Positions 1-8,249 of a stretch of DNA of 8,249 bases are shown here, in pieces (within the stretch, counting starts at the first letter, position 1; the number at the start of each line of letters is the position of its first letter). The notes beneath the pieces are model-generated. The model did no database searches. It saw only the letters and a program-made list of their open reading frames with translations, and was not told the DNA's origin. A program made the translations under genes and the position numbers. Source of the DNA: Gordonia sp. UBA5067 (GTDB lineage: Bacteria; Actinomycetota; Actinomycetes; Mycobacteriales; Mycobacteriaceae); assembly GCF_002414845.1 (NCBI RefSeq), contig NZ_DIAX01000031.1, forward strand, positions 1 to 8,249, given 5' to 3'.

Positions 1-299
1 CAGATGGCACGGCCGGTGCGCGGATCGCGGGCCCGCACGGCCCCATCATGACCGGTAAGGACGGCCGTATCGGTGACCTGCGGCGACCGGGTCGCCTCGG
101 ACTCTGCCGTCCACCGATGGATCAGCCGGGCCGGCACGTCGACGGGGTAGGGCGGTGCAACCGGCGAGACGGTGGCCGGGACCAGCGTGGTGCGCCGTGC
201 GGAACTGAAATACCACACGGCGGCGCCCGCAATAACGAGCGCGACGACAATCAGCGCCGAAACGATCAGGTCGACGGGCCGGCGCCGCAGCGGTCCCAT
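1..299 (-). CDS. Rv3212-like membrane-anchored protein, N-terminal fragment (runs off the left edge)
   Basis: This is the 5' part of a minus-strand gene starting at ATG 299. It is open to the window edge, so 99 codons are visible and the C-terminus is missing. After a short basic start (MGPLRRRP) comes one hydrophobic segment at about residues 10-30 (LIVSALIVVALVIAGAAVWY), which reads as a signal anchor, then a Pro/Val-rich linker and the start of a presumed extracytoplasmic domain. The gene begins 13 bases after the rhlE stop on the same strand, so it is probably co-transcribed with rhlE. The ribosome-binding site is weak (only AGGG, inside the end of rhlE). M. tuberculosis has an alanine/valine-rich membrane protein of unknown role (Rv3212) directly after rhlE, and I assign this gene by that position and topology, not by a recognised domain. 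The repeat-like stretch LTGHDGAVRARDPRTGRA could begin a beta-propeller, which is speculative. Confidence 0.75.
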   Translation of the reverse strand, partial: MGPLRRRPVDLIVSALIVVALVIAGAAVWYFSSARRTTLVPATVSPVAPPYPVDVPARLIHRWTAESEATRSPQVTDTAVLTGHDGAVRARDPRTGRAI

Positions 300-312
300 C
301 AGCGTGCGAGCC

Positions 313-1902
<1,590 letters not shown>

Positions 1903-2061
1903 ATAATTTTGTCCAAAGCCTCTCGGATTGCCTCGCGCGCACCGGTGGCCTGGCCAGCTCCAAGTGAGTCGCGGCTCCCCGTGTGGGGGCGCGTGTGGAG
2001 CGATGCGCGCACATATCATCGGTGCCACTTGCGGGAGTCCCCGGCTGCGGCACCGCCCTAC

Positions 2062-2067
2062 AGTGTA
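2062..2067 (-). promoter_or_regulatory. Candidate -10 element for rhlE (TACACT)
   Basis: On the minus strand TACACT is the best TANNNT hexamer between the rhlE and MiaE_2 starts. It would place the transcript start near 2055 and leave a 5' leader of about 150 bases. No good -35 is seen. The leader would contain a small hairpin (CCCC-ACAC-GGGG, plus-strand 1977-1988). The call is tentative. Confidence 0.25.
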
Positions 2068-2068
2068 C

Positions 2069-2105
2069 TTGGTCGGCCGTACCAGGCCCGCCTACCATCG
2101 GTGCC
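2069..2105 (+). promoter_or_regulatory. Leaderless promoter of the MiaE_2 gene
   Basis: A -35-like TTGGTC (2069-2074) is followed after 18 bases by a -10 hexamer TACCAT (2093-2098), and 7 bases later by the ATG at 2106. There is no Shine-Dalgarno before this ATG. Actinobacterial -10 elements have the form TANNNT and lie about 6-7 bases before the transcript start, so the mRNA should begin at the A of the ATG. The start position is inferred from spacing, not measured. Confidence 0.6.
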
Positions 2106-2750
2106 ATGGACGAAAACCCGGGCGTTGCCAAGCTGTTCGCGGTCCTGGCGGCCGGTGAGTACGCCGCCCACAATCGGCTGATCACCGAGTCGGCCATGGC
2201 GCCCGACGTCGCGAGCCGGATAGCGATCGGCCGGATGGCGGCCTCGGAGATGGCTCACTTCGACGAGCTGGCCGCGCAGCTGGTCCAGCGGGGGATCGAC
2301 CCACTGGCGGCGGTGGTGGGCCACCTGGACATCTTCGACCGCTACCACGGCACGACGAACCCTAAGACGTGGGACGAGGTCATGGTGAAGGCGTACGTCG
2401 GCGACGGGTTGGCGGCCGACTTCTATCGCGAATTGGCCGGCGCGCTGCCCGCGGAGGCGCAGAACGTGGTGTCGACGGTGATGGCGGAGACGGGCAACTC
2501 CGCCTTCGCCCGCGATTGGGTGCGCGCCCGAGTCGCCGGCCGGCCCGAACTGCGCTGGCCGTTGACGCTGTGGGGCCGGCGGTTGCTGGGCGAGGCCATC
2601 ACCCATGCACAGTGGGTTCTCGCCGCCGAGGACGACGTCGCAGATTTGCTGTTCGCCGGCGCGTCAACCGATCTCGCCGCCGTGTCCAGGTTCTTCGACT
2701 CGGTCACCTCGCTCCACGCGCAGCGCATGGCCGACTTGGGTCTGGGCTAG
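2106..2750 (+). CDS. Ferritin-like fold protein, MiaE_2 family (Rv3210c-like)
   Basis: A soluble protein of 214 residues, largely alpha-helical. It resembles the actinobacterial MiaE_2 family, which is distantly related to the di-iron tRNA hydroxylase MiaE. Candidate iron ligands on successive helices are E18, E48 and H51 (SEMAH, an ExxH motif), D100 or E109, E128, and E163 with H167 (GEAITH). The second pair is spaced ExxxH rather than ExxH, so I cannot confirm a complete di-iron site. Hydroxylation of ms2io6A in tRNA is the reaction of true MiaE; for this family it is unproven. ATG 2106 is chosen because the upstream extension to 1983 is not family-like and because a leaderless promoter fits this ATG exactly. 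The gene is divergent from rhlE and 10 bases upstream of the DUF3107 gene. Confidence 0.85.
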   Translation: MDENPGVAKLFAVLAAGEYAAHNRLITESAMAPDVASRIAIGRMAASEMAHFDELAAQLVQRGIDPLAAVVGHLDIFDRYHGTTNPKTWDEVMVKAYVGDGLAADFYRELAGALPAEAQNVVSTVMAETGNSAFARDWVRARVAGRPELRWPLTLWGRRLLGEAITHAQWVLAAEDDVADLLFAGASTDLAAVSRFFDSVTSLHAQRMADLGLG

Positions 2751-2753
2751 GCT
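2748..2753 (+). promoter_or_regulatory. Leaderless -10 element of the DUF3107 gene (TAGGCT)
   Basis: TAGGCT overlaps the TAG stop codon of the MiaE_2 gene (2748-2750) and ends exactly 7 bases before ATG 2761. No Shine-Dalgarno lies in the 10-base gap. I see no good -35 about 17 bases upstream. The DUF3107 gene may thus be made both from the upstream transcript and from its own leaderless one. Confidence 0.5.
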
Positions 2754-2760
2754 CGAGTCC

Positions 2761-2994
2761 ATGACCGTGGAAGTGAAGATCGGCATCGTCGACAGCCCCC
2801 GTGAATTGGCCGTGCAGGTGGCCGACGACAGTGAGAAGACCTTCGACGCGGTAGCGGCGGCACTGAGCGGGAAGAGTGAACTGCTCACCCTCGTCGACGA
2901 CCGTGGTTCGCGCTTCCTCATCCCGTCGGCGAAGATCGCCTATGCCGAGGTCGGCAACGCCGAAGTCCGTCGCGTGGGCTTCGGTTCCAAATAG
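2761..2994 (+). CDS. DUF3107 family protein (TB9.4 / Rv3208A-like)
   Basis: A small protein of 77 residues with no signal peptide, membrane segment or Cys. It is full length for the family (M. tuberculosis TB9.4 is about 9.4 kDa). The pattern is an N-terminal beta strand (VEVKIGIVDSPRELAVQ), an acidic helix (DSEKTFDAVAAAL), two more strands including FLIPSAKIAYAEVG, and a basic end (RRVGFGSK). The LIPSAKIAYAEV stretch is the part I recognise. The biochemical role is unknown. ATG 2761 is the only sensible start and has a leaderless -10 at the right distance. Its TAG stop (2992-2994) directly touches the TAG stop of the convergent TetR gene, leaving no room for a terminator. Confidence 0.9.
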   Translation: MTVEVKIGIVDSPRELAVQVADDSEKTFDAVAAALSGKSELLTLVDDRGSRFLIPSAKIAYAEVGNAEVRRVGFGSK

Positions 2995-4771
<1,777 letters not shown>

Positions 4772-4775
<4 letters not shown>

Positions 4776-5944
4776 CCCTTCCCCCGCTGGTCGATCCGGC
4801 CGGGGACCTGAGTCGCGACGAGGTGGCCCGCTACAGCCGGCACCTGATCATTCCCGACGTCGGGATGGCGGGGCAGAAGCGACTGAAGAACGCGCGGGTG
4901 CTGGTCATCGGGGCGGGGGGGTTGGGCTCGCCGACCCTGATGTATCTCGCCGCAGCGGGGGTCGGCACGATCGGGATAGTCGACTTCGACGTCGTCGACG
5001 AGTCCAACCTGCAGCGTCAGGTGATCCACGGACAATCCGACATCGGCATCGCCAAGGCACAATCAGCCAAGAACTCGATGCTGGAGATCAACCCGCTCAT
5101 CACCGTCAACACCCACGAGTTCGCGTTGACCAACGAGAACGCCGTCGAGTTGTTCGCCCGGTACGACCTGATCCTCGACGGTGCGGACAACTTCGCCACT
5201 CGCTATCTGGTCAACGACGCGGCGATCCTTGCGGGCAAGCCGTATGTGTGGGGCTCGATCTACCGGTTCGAGGGTCAGGTGTCGGTGTTCTGGGCGGATG
5301 CCCCCGACGGGCTCGGCATCAACTACCGCGATCTGTATCCGCAGGCACCGCCGCCGGGAATGGTCCCGTCCTGCGCCGAGGGTGGCGTTCTGGGCATTCT
5401 GTGCGCGACGATCGGCTCGATCATGGGAACCGAGGCGATCAAGCTGATCTGCGGAATCGGTGAGACCCTGCTTGGCCGGCTGATGGTTTACGACGCGCTG
5501 GAGATGACGTTCCGGACCGTGCGGATCCGCACGGACCCGGCCGGCGAGAAGGTCACCGGCCTCATCGACTACGACGACTTCTGCGGCGTCGTCTCCGACG
5601 CGGCGCAGGCAGCGGCGGCCGGGTCGACGCTCACCCCCAGCGAGCTCAAGGCCCGCATCGATGCCGGCGATCGCCTCGCACTGATCGATGTGCGTGAGCC
5701 GGTCGAGTGGGACATCGTCCACCTGCCGGGGGCGACGTTGATCCCCACGGGGGTCTTCGAGTCGGGGGAGGGGCTCGGACAGGTCCCGCAGGACCGTCCC
5801 GTCGTCGTGTACTGCCGCACCGGGGTCCGCTCGGCGGAGGTGCTGGTCATGCTCAAAAGCGCTGGATTCGCCGATGCGACGCACCTGCAGGGCGGCATTA
5901 CCGCATGGGCGCGCCAGCTCGACCCGACGATGCCGGTGTACTGA
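4772..5944 (+). CDS. moeZ: Adenylyltransferase/sulfurtransferase MoeZ (E1-like ThiF domain plus rhodanese)
   Basis: A cytoplasmic protein of 390 residues that adenylates the C-terminal glycine of ubiquitin-like sulfur carriers and passes sulfur to it. Known mycobacterial partners are MoaD-type proteins (molybdopterin synthesis) and CysO (cysteine synthesis). The ThiF/MoeB domain (about 15-265) has the nucleotide loop GAGGLGS at 47-53, acidic D71/D73, R82, K95, DGADN at 136-140 and C201 in PSCAEGG. The two CxxC zinc pairs of MoeB are absent, as expected for MoeZ. The rhodanese domain (about 287-390) has the active loop CRTGVRS with C348 as persulfide site. Length and the HLQGGITAWA C-terminal region match M. 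tuberculosis MoeZ (MoeB1, Rv3206c). It starts at GTG 4772, overlapping the DUF3152 stop, without its own ribosome-binding site. Confidence 0.95.
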
Positions 5945-5979
5945 CCGCTGCGGAGATCTGGTCGTCAGCGCGAGTCCGG

Positions 5980-6003
5980 CGTGATAATCACGTCGACGCG
6001 TCG
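5980..6003. repeat. Two adjacent palindromes between convergent moeZ and TIGR02569 genes
   Basis: CGTGATAATCACG (5980-5992, symmetric around the central A) is followed after one base by CGACGCGTCG (5994-6003, perfectly self-complementary). They fill most of the 81-base convergent gap. Neither is followed by a proper T-run; the only run is TTTT at 6014-6017. They may act as weak transcript-end hairpins for either gene or as protein-binding sites. I cannot choose between these. Confidence 0.4.
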
Positions 6004-6025
6004 TCCAGGTGCGGTTTTCAGCAGA

Positions 6026-6883
6026 CTAGACGCGTAGGCGCACCAAGTCGACGACCCGCAACAATCCGGGTAGGGCACCCGCCGTCGACCGGGGGTGCAG
6101 CGCGTGGACGGCGAGCCGGAACATGGTGGCGCGCAACAGCATCTGCCCCCACTCCGGCTGATCAGACCAGCGGTCGAGCAGATTCTCGTCGGCCCCGCCC
6201 CATGCCAGAGAGTCGACGGCGACGACGGCGGCGGCCCACGACGCGGGACGCCAATAGGGGACCAGGTCGGTGATGCCGGGAGCAGCGGCACCGGCGAACA
6301 GGACGGTGCCGAAGAGATCGCCGTGCACGATCTGCGACGGGGAGGTGACCGGCCGGCGCAGTCCCGCGAGCGTCTTGACGGCATCAAGACTGGTCCTGCC
6401 ATCGTCGGTCATCGGCTCGGTCATGCCGGCGGCGCGTGCGGTCCGCATCGGCTGGTCCTCCCAAGCCGCCCGGTCGGCGGCGGCGAACACGTCGACATCG
6501 GTATACGGCGGGGCCGGCGGCTGGAGCAGGAATCGTGGCCGCTCCAGCTTCGTAAGGGCGCTGTGCAGGCGTTCGGCGACTTGCAGCACCTCGTCGTACC
6601 GCGGTTCGGGGGAACCGGCGATATAAGTGTCGGCGCGCCACCCGGAGACGACGTAGCGGCCATCGGTCGACCGGAACGGCCGGGCGATTCGCAAACCTGC
6701 GATGTACAGATTCTCGCGGGTCGCCGCCGACCAGGCGGCTCGTGCATGATCGGGCACCATCGACAGCACGACTTCGCCCACCCGCCAGCCGCCCACCCAC
6801 TGGTCACCCATCGCAATCGGCGGGTGCGCGGTCAGCCCGAACGTTTGCCGCACATGCTCGGGTGGTTCGACAGGGCTCGTCAC
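6026..6883 (-). CDS. TIGR02569 family protein, aminoglycoside-phosphotransferase-like fold (Rv3205c-like)
   Basis: 285 residues, cytoplasmic, function unknown. The C-terminal half has the phosphotransferase-like catalytic loop HGDL at 187-190 and a following Asp, D206, in ITDLVPYWRP, which matches the metal-binding Asp of APH-type kinases. The PYWRP motif and the WAAAVVAVDSL helix are what I recognise as TIGR02569. The Asn normally found six residues after the catalytic-loop His (HGDxxxxN) is Thr193 here, so catalysis is uncertain. I chose GTG 6883 (VTSPVEPPEHV): the reading frame continues upstream to 7297, but that part is antisense or out-of-frame sequence of the ATL gene, and a -10 hexamer sits exactly 7 bases before this GTG. 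The gene lies 59 bases after the ATL gene on the same strand and converges on moeZ. In M. tuberculosis, as I recall, it is co-directional with moeZ instead. Confidence 0.88.
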   Translation of the reverse strand: MTSPVEPPEHVRQTFGLTAHPPIAMGDQWVGGWRVGEVVLSMVPDHARAAWSAATRENLYIAGLRIARPFRSTDGRYVVSGWRADTYIAGSPEPRYDEVLQVAERLHSALTKLERPRFLLQPPAPPYTDVDVFAAADRAAWEDQPMRTARAAGMTEPMTDDGRTSLDAVKTLAGLRRPVTSPSQIVHGDLFGTVLFAGAAAPGITDLVPYWRPASWAAAVVAVDSLAWGGADENLLDRWSDQPEWGQMLLRATMFRLAVHALHPRSTAGALPGLLRVVDLVRLRV

Positions 6884-6890
6884 GGAGCCA

Positions 6891-6896
6891 AGATTA
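6891..6896 (-). promoter_or_regulatory. Leaderless -10 element of the TIGR02569 gene (TAATCT)
   Basis: The minus strand reads TAATCT, then TGGCTCC (7 bases), then GTG 6883. TAATCT is the closest match to the bacterial -10 consensus in this window. There is no Shine-Dalgarno. This gives the gene its own promoter within the 59-base gap after the ATL gene. Confidence 0.6.
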
Positions 6897-6942
6897 CCCA
6901 GCTGGCCACGCGATTCGGTGCAGCGACACCGCGACCGCACAG

Positions 6943-7248
6943 TCAATTCACCTCCGGTGACCAGCGGCACTCCGTGATCACAACGCGCCCGTTGACGACC
7001 GGTACGCCTTCGCTGGCCAGGCGGGTGAGCTGCCGTGCCGCGAGGTGGGCCGGGGGACGGCCACTCGCCGCGATCACGCGATGCCACGGCAGGTCGGCGG
7101 AATCGATCCGCATGATCGTGCCGGCGACCCGCGGGCCGGCCAGTCCGGCCGCCGCGGCCAGGTCGCCGTAGGTGGTGACCCGACCCGGCGGAATGGCTGC
7201 GACCAACCTGCGTACGCGTTCCACGTCGGCGTCGGTGATCGCGCTCAC
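6943..7248 (-). CDS. Alkyltransferase-like protein (ATL; MGMT-like DNA-binding domain, Rv3204-like)
   Basis: 101 residues, a single winged-helix domain of the O6-alkylguanine-DNA alkyltransferase family. The active-site PCHRV motif is replaced by PWHRV (W55), the hallmark of ATL proteins. These bind and flip O6-alkylguanine without repairing it and hand it to nucleotide excision repair. Other conserved positions are Tyr27 in VTTYGDLA (nucleotide flipping) and R40 in PRVAGTIMR (the arginine finger that fills the gap). I chose GTG 7248 (MSAITDADVERV) because it gives the usual length and overlaps an upstream mini-frame stop as GTGA; GTG 7257 would add three residues. No Shine-Dalgarno precedes either. 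The gene follows the hydrolase gene on the same strand across a repeat-filled spacer. Confidence 0.92.
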   Translation of the reverse strand: MSAITDADVERVRRLVAAIPPGRVTTYGDLAAAAGLAGPRVAGTIMRIDSADLPWHRVIAASGRPPAHLAARQLTRLASEGVPVVNGRVVITECRWSPEVN

Positions 7249-7368
7249 GGGCGGCACGCCGTAGGTGTTGATGGGCGGCTCGCAGCGGTGACTTCATGGG
7301 CGGCTCGCCGCGGTGACTTCATGGGCGGCCCGCCGCGGTCCTCATGGGCGGCCCGCCGCCGTCCTCAT
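7245..7368 (-). other. Chain of overlapping mini-reading frames between the hydrolase and ATL genes
   Basis: On the minus strand the hydrolase stop overlaps a new ATG as ATGA (7365-7368). That ATG opens an 8-residue frame MRTAAGRP (7342-7368). Its stop again overlaps an ATG (ATGA, 7342-7345) opening a second frame with the same peptide MRTAAGRP (7319-7345). Its stop overlaps a third ATG (7319-7322) opening a 25-residue frame (7245-7322) whose TGA overlaps GTG 7248 of the ATL gene as GTGA. All overlaps are read directly. Whether ribosomes use them to stay on the message is an inference, and the peptides themselves are probably not functional. Confidence 0.45.
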
Positions 7369-7389
7369 GGGCGGCCCGCCGCCGTGGCC
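7271..7389. repeat. Five tandem copies of a 23/25-bp GC-rich unit
   Basis: Units beginning ATGGGCGGC(T/C)CGC start at 7271, 7296, 7321, 7344 and 7367 (lengths 25, 25, 23, 23 and about 23). The copy at 7367-7389 lies inside the hydrolase gene and encodes its last residues, so the array looks like outward amplification of that gene's 3' end. The last three copies contain GGCGG-CCCG-CCGCC, a short inverted repeat that could fold into a hairpin in RNA. There is no T-run, so it is not a standard terminator. Confidence 0.85.
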
Positions 7390-8165
7390 ACCAAGCGGGC
7401 GACCAGCCCGGGCTCGAGGAAGGGGACCATGTGCTCGCAGTCGGCATGGTGGATGCACACCGAATCGGCGCGCTCCGTCCGGCAGGCGTCGAGGAAGGCC
7501 GCGCCGACCAGTGGGGGGTCGACTCGATCGGCGACGACGACGTCGGTCGGCAGGCCGGGCGGCGGGAGTTCGAGGCCCGCGGCCATCTCACTCCACGCCG
7601 TGGCAGTCGCCGGCTGGCTCACGCGCCAGCCGAAGCGCCCGGCCGGCAGTCCGATTTGCTCGGAGGGGCGCAGGTGGATGCCGATCTCCTCGTCGAGGAT
7701 CTCGGCCGGCACCGCCGCCCACCCTTCGGCACATTTGGCCGCGCGCGCCGCGGCCGCCGACCCATACGTCCAGTGCGCCATGCCAGCCGTCGCAACGTCG
7801 AGGGCGCGGCGCGGGTCGAGTCCCTGTGCCGGGTCGAGCAGGACAAGGGCGTTCGCCCGCCCGGGATGGCGCTGCGCCAACCGGATCGCCAGGGCCCCGC
7901 CGAAGGAATGGCCGACCACCGTGAACGGTGCATCGAAGGTGCCGACAACCGCGTCCAGTGCGCGCAAATGTGCGTCGTAGGACCACGGCGGCTCCCACGA
8001 CGACTCGCCGTGCCCGAGCAGGTCCGGGGCGACTATCCGGTGGCCGGGCAGATCGGCGGCCAGGCGCGACCAGCGCCTGCCGTGCCCGGTGAGGCCGTGC
8101 AGCGCGAGGACAAGCGGCGCACCGGACGAGTCGGGGCCGTAGGTTTCGACGTGGAGCGCACTCAT
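7365..8165 (-). CDS. Alpha/beta-hydrolase fold protein (LipV position, Rv3203-like)
   Basis: 266 residues, no signal peptide or membrane segment, so probably cytoplasmic. It is an alpha/beta-hydrolase with oxyanion motif HG at 23-24 (LALHGLTGHGRRW), the strand-turn DLLGHGES at 48-55, the nucleophile elbow GHSFGG at 85-90 with S87, a candidate acid D213 or D216 (VVADRVDPP), and catalytic H245 (CEHMVPF). The triad is complete in plan, so an esterase, lipase or related hydrolase is expected; the substrate cannot be told. M. tuberculosis has lipV at this position, though shorter as I recall, so orthology is likely but not certain. ATG 8165 is preceded by GGAG 5 bases upstream. The final six residues (TAAGRP) and stop are part of a tandem repeat that continues downstream. 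Confidence 0.9.
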   Translation of the reverse strand: MSALHVETYGPDSSGAPLVLALHGLTGHGRRWSRLAADLPGHRIVAPDLLGHGESSWEPPWSYDAHLRALDAVVGTFDAPFTVVGHSFGGALAIRLAQRHPGRANALVLLDPAQGLDPRRALDVATAGMAHWTYGSAAAARAAKCAEGWAAVPAEILDEEIGIHLRPSEQIGLPAGRFGWRVSQPATATAWSEMAAGLELPPPGLPTDVVVADRVDPPLVGAAFLDACRTERADSVCIHHADCEHMVPFLEPGLVARLVATAAGRP

Positions 8166-8181
8166 GGTTGCTCCGACCCTA
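8166..8181 (-). promoter_or_regulatory. Shine-Dalgarno and nearest -10-like hexamer of the hydrolase gene
   Basis: Upstream of ATG 8165 the minus strand reads TAGGGT (8181 to 8176), then CGGAGCAACC, then ATG. GGAG (8174 to 8171) with 5-base spacing is a usable Shine-Dalgarno, one of the few in this window. TAGGGT fits TANNNT but lies 10 bases from the ATG, so either this hexamer gives a 2-4 base leader or a copy further upstream in the tandem array is used. Confidence 0.4.
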
Positions 8182-8249
8182 GCCGACCGGGACCCTAGCC
8201 GACCGGGACCCTAGCCGACCGGGGCTCGATCCGACTGGGGTTCGATCCG
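8175..8249. repeat. 16-bp tandem array upstream of the hydrolase gene (continues past the window)
   Basis: GACCCTAGCCGACCGG occurs three times without change at 8175-8190, 8191-8206 and 8207-8222. It is followed by a diverged copy GGCTCGATCCGACTGG (8223-8238, 11 of 16 identical to the unit) and a partial copy GGTTCGATCCG (8239-8249) cut by the window edge. The last two resemble each other more than the first three, so two sub-types are present. On the minus strand each of the three identical units contains TAGGGT, which fits a -10 hexamer. As I recall, the M. tuberculosis neighbour here is adnA, divergently transcribed, so the array probably lies between two divergent genes. Confidence 0.85.

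Larger units (their letters stand above)
2014..2106 (+). repeat. Duplicated promoter core (14-bp direct repeat, 79 bp apart)
   Basis: The 14-mer TA(T/C)CATCGGTGCCA occurs at 2014-2027 and again at 2093-2106 with a single mismatch. Both copies keep the -10-like hexamer (TATCAT or TACCAT), the same 7-base spacer CGGTGCC, and an A at the +1 position. Only the second copy is followed by TG, making a start codon. The first copy has no clear -35. It may be a second transcript start, a protein-binding site, or a remnant of a local duplication. Confidence 0.6.

Noticed and set aside
5945..6025. Rho-independent terminator between moeZ and TIGR02569
   Set aside because: Palindromes are present, but no hairpin is directly followed by a T-run on either strand.
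6943..7248. ATL as a broken methyltransferase that lost its active Cys
   Set aside because: PWHRV is the standard ATL motif, so this is a normal family member and not a decayed gene.
6884..7297. N-terminal extension of the TIGR02569 frame through the ATL region
   Set aside because: The extension is Arg-rich, out-of-frame readthrough of the ATL gene, and a leaderless -10 marks GTG 6883 as the start.
7300..7380. CRISPR-like array
   Set aside because: Units are contiguous 23/25-bp copies without unique spacers and no cas gene is present; it is a simple tandem repeat.
8175..8249. Replication-origin or plasmid iterons
   Set aside because: The 16-bp repeats are iteron-sized, but there is no Rep gene or AT-rich unwinding region, and the surroundings are core chromosomal genes.

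Overview
The window is high-GC, densely packed DNA from a mycolic-acid actinobacterium (Mycobacteriales). As far as I remember, its gene order matches the Mycobacterium tuberculosis segment Rv3212 to Rv3203, read on the opposite strand. Details such as the DUF3152 motif suggest Gordonia or a close relative, but the genus is an inference. It looks like conserved core chromosome: I see no insertion sequence, prophage, CRISPR array, tRNA or rRNA.

Layout. Positions 1-1902 (minus strand) hold the RNA helicase rhlE followed by the start of a membrane-anchored Rv3212-like gene that runs off the left edge. Positions 2106-2994 (plus) hold a ferritin-like MiaE_2 family protein and a 77-residue DUF3107 protein. 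A TetR-family regulator lies on the minus strand at 2995-3633, and its stop codon touches the DUF3107 stop codon. Divergent from it, 3738-5944 (plus) is a two-gene unit: a membrane-anchored DUF3152 putative zinc protease overlapping moeZ, a sulfur-carrier-activating E1-like/rhodanese protein. Positions 6026-8165 (minus) hold, in transcription order, an alpha/beta hydrolase (lipV position), a short tandem-repeat spacer, an alkyltransferase-like DNA repair protein, and a TIGR02569 kinase-fold protein. No gene-free stretch exceeds about 205 bases.

How the genes relate. The only clear functional coupling is DUF3152-moeZ (GTGA overlap). RhlE is an RNA-decay and ribosome-related helicase, the ATL protein recognises alkylated guanine, and MoeZ feeds sulfur to small carrier proteins. 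The others are conserved proteins of poorly known role.

The most notable signals are regulatory and architectural. Four genes carry a TANNNT hexamer exactly 7 bases before the start codon, the signature of leaderless transcription. A promoter core is duplicated upstream of the MiaE_2 gene. A perfect 12-bp palindrome sits midway in the TetR/DUF3152 divergent region. A tandem repeat copied from the end of the hydrolase gene makes a chain of mini-reading-frames linked by 4-base stop/start overlaps down to the ATL gene. A 16-bp tandem array upstream of the hydrolase carries a -10-like hexamer in each of its three identical copies. I found no convincing new multi-gene system.
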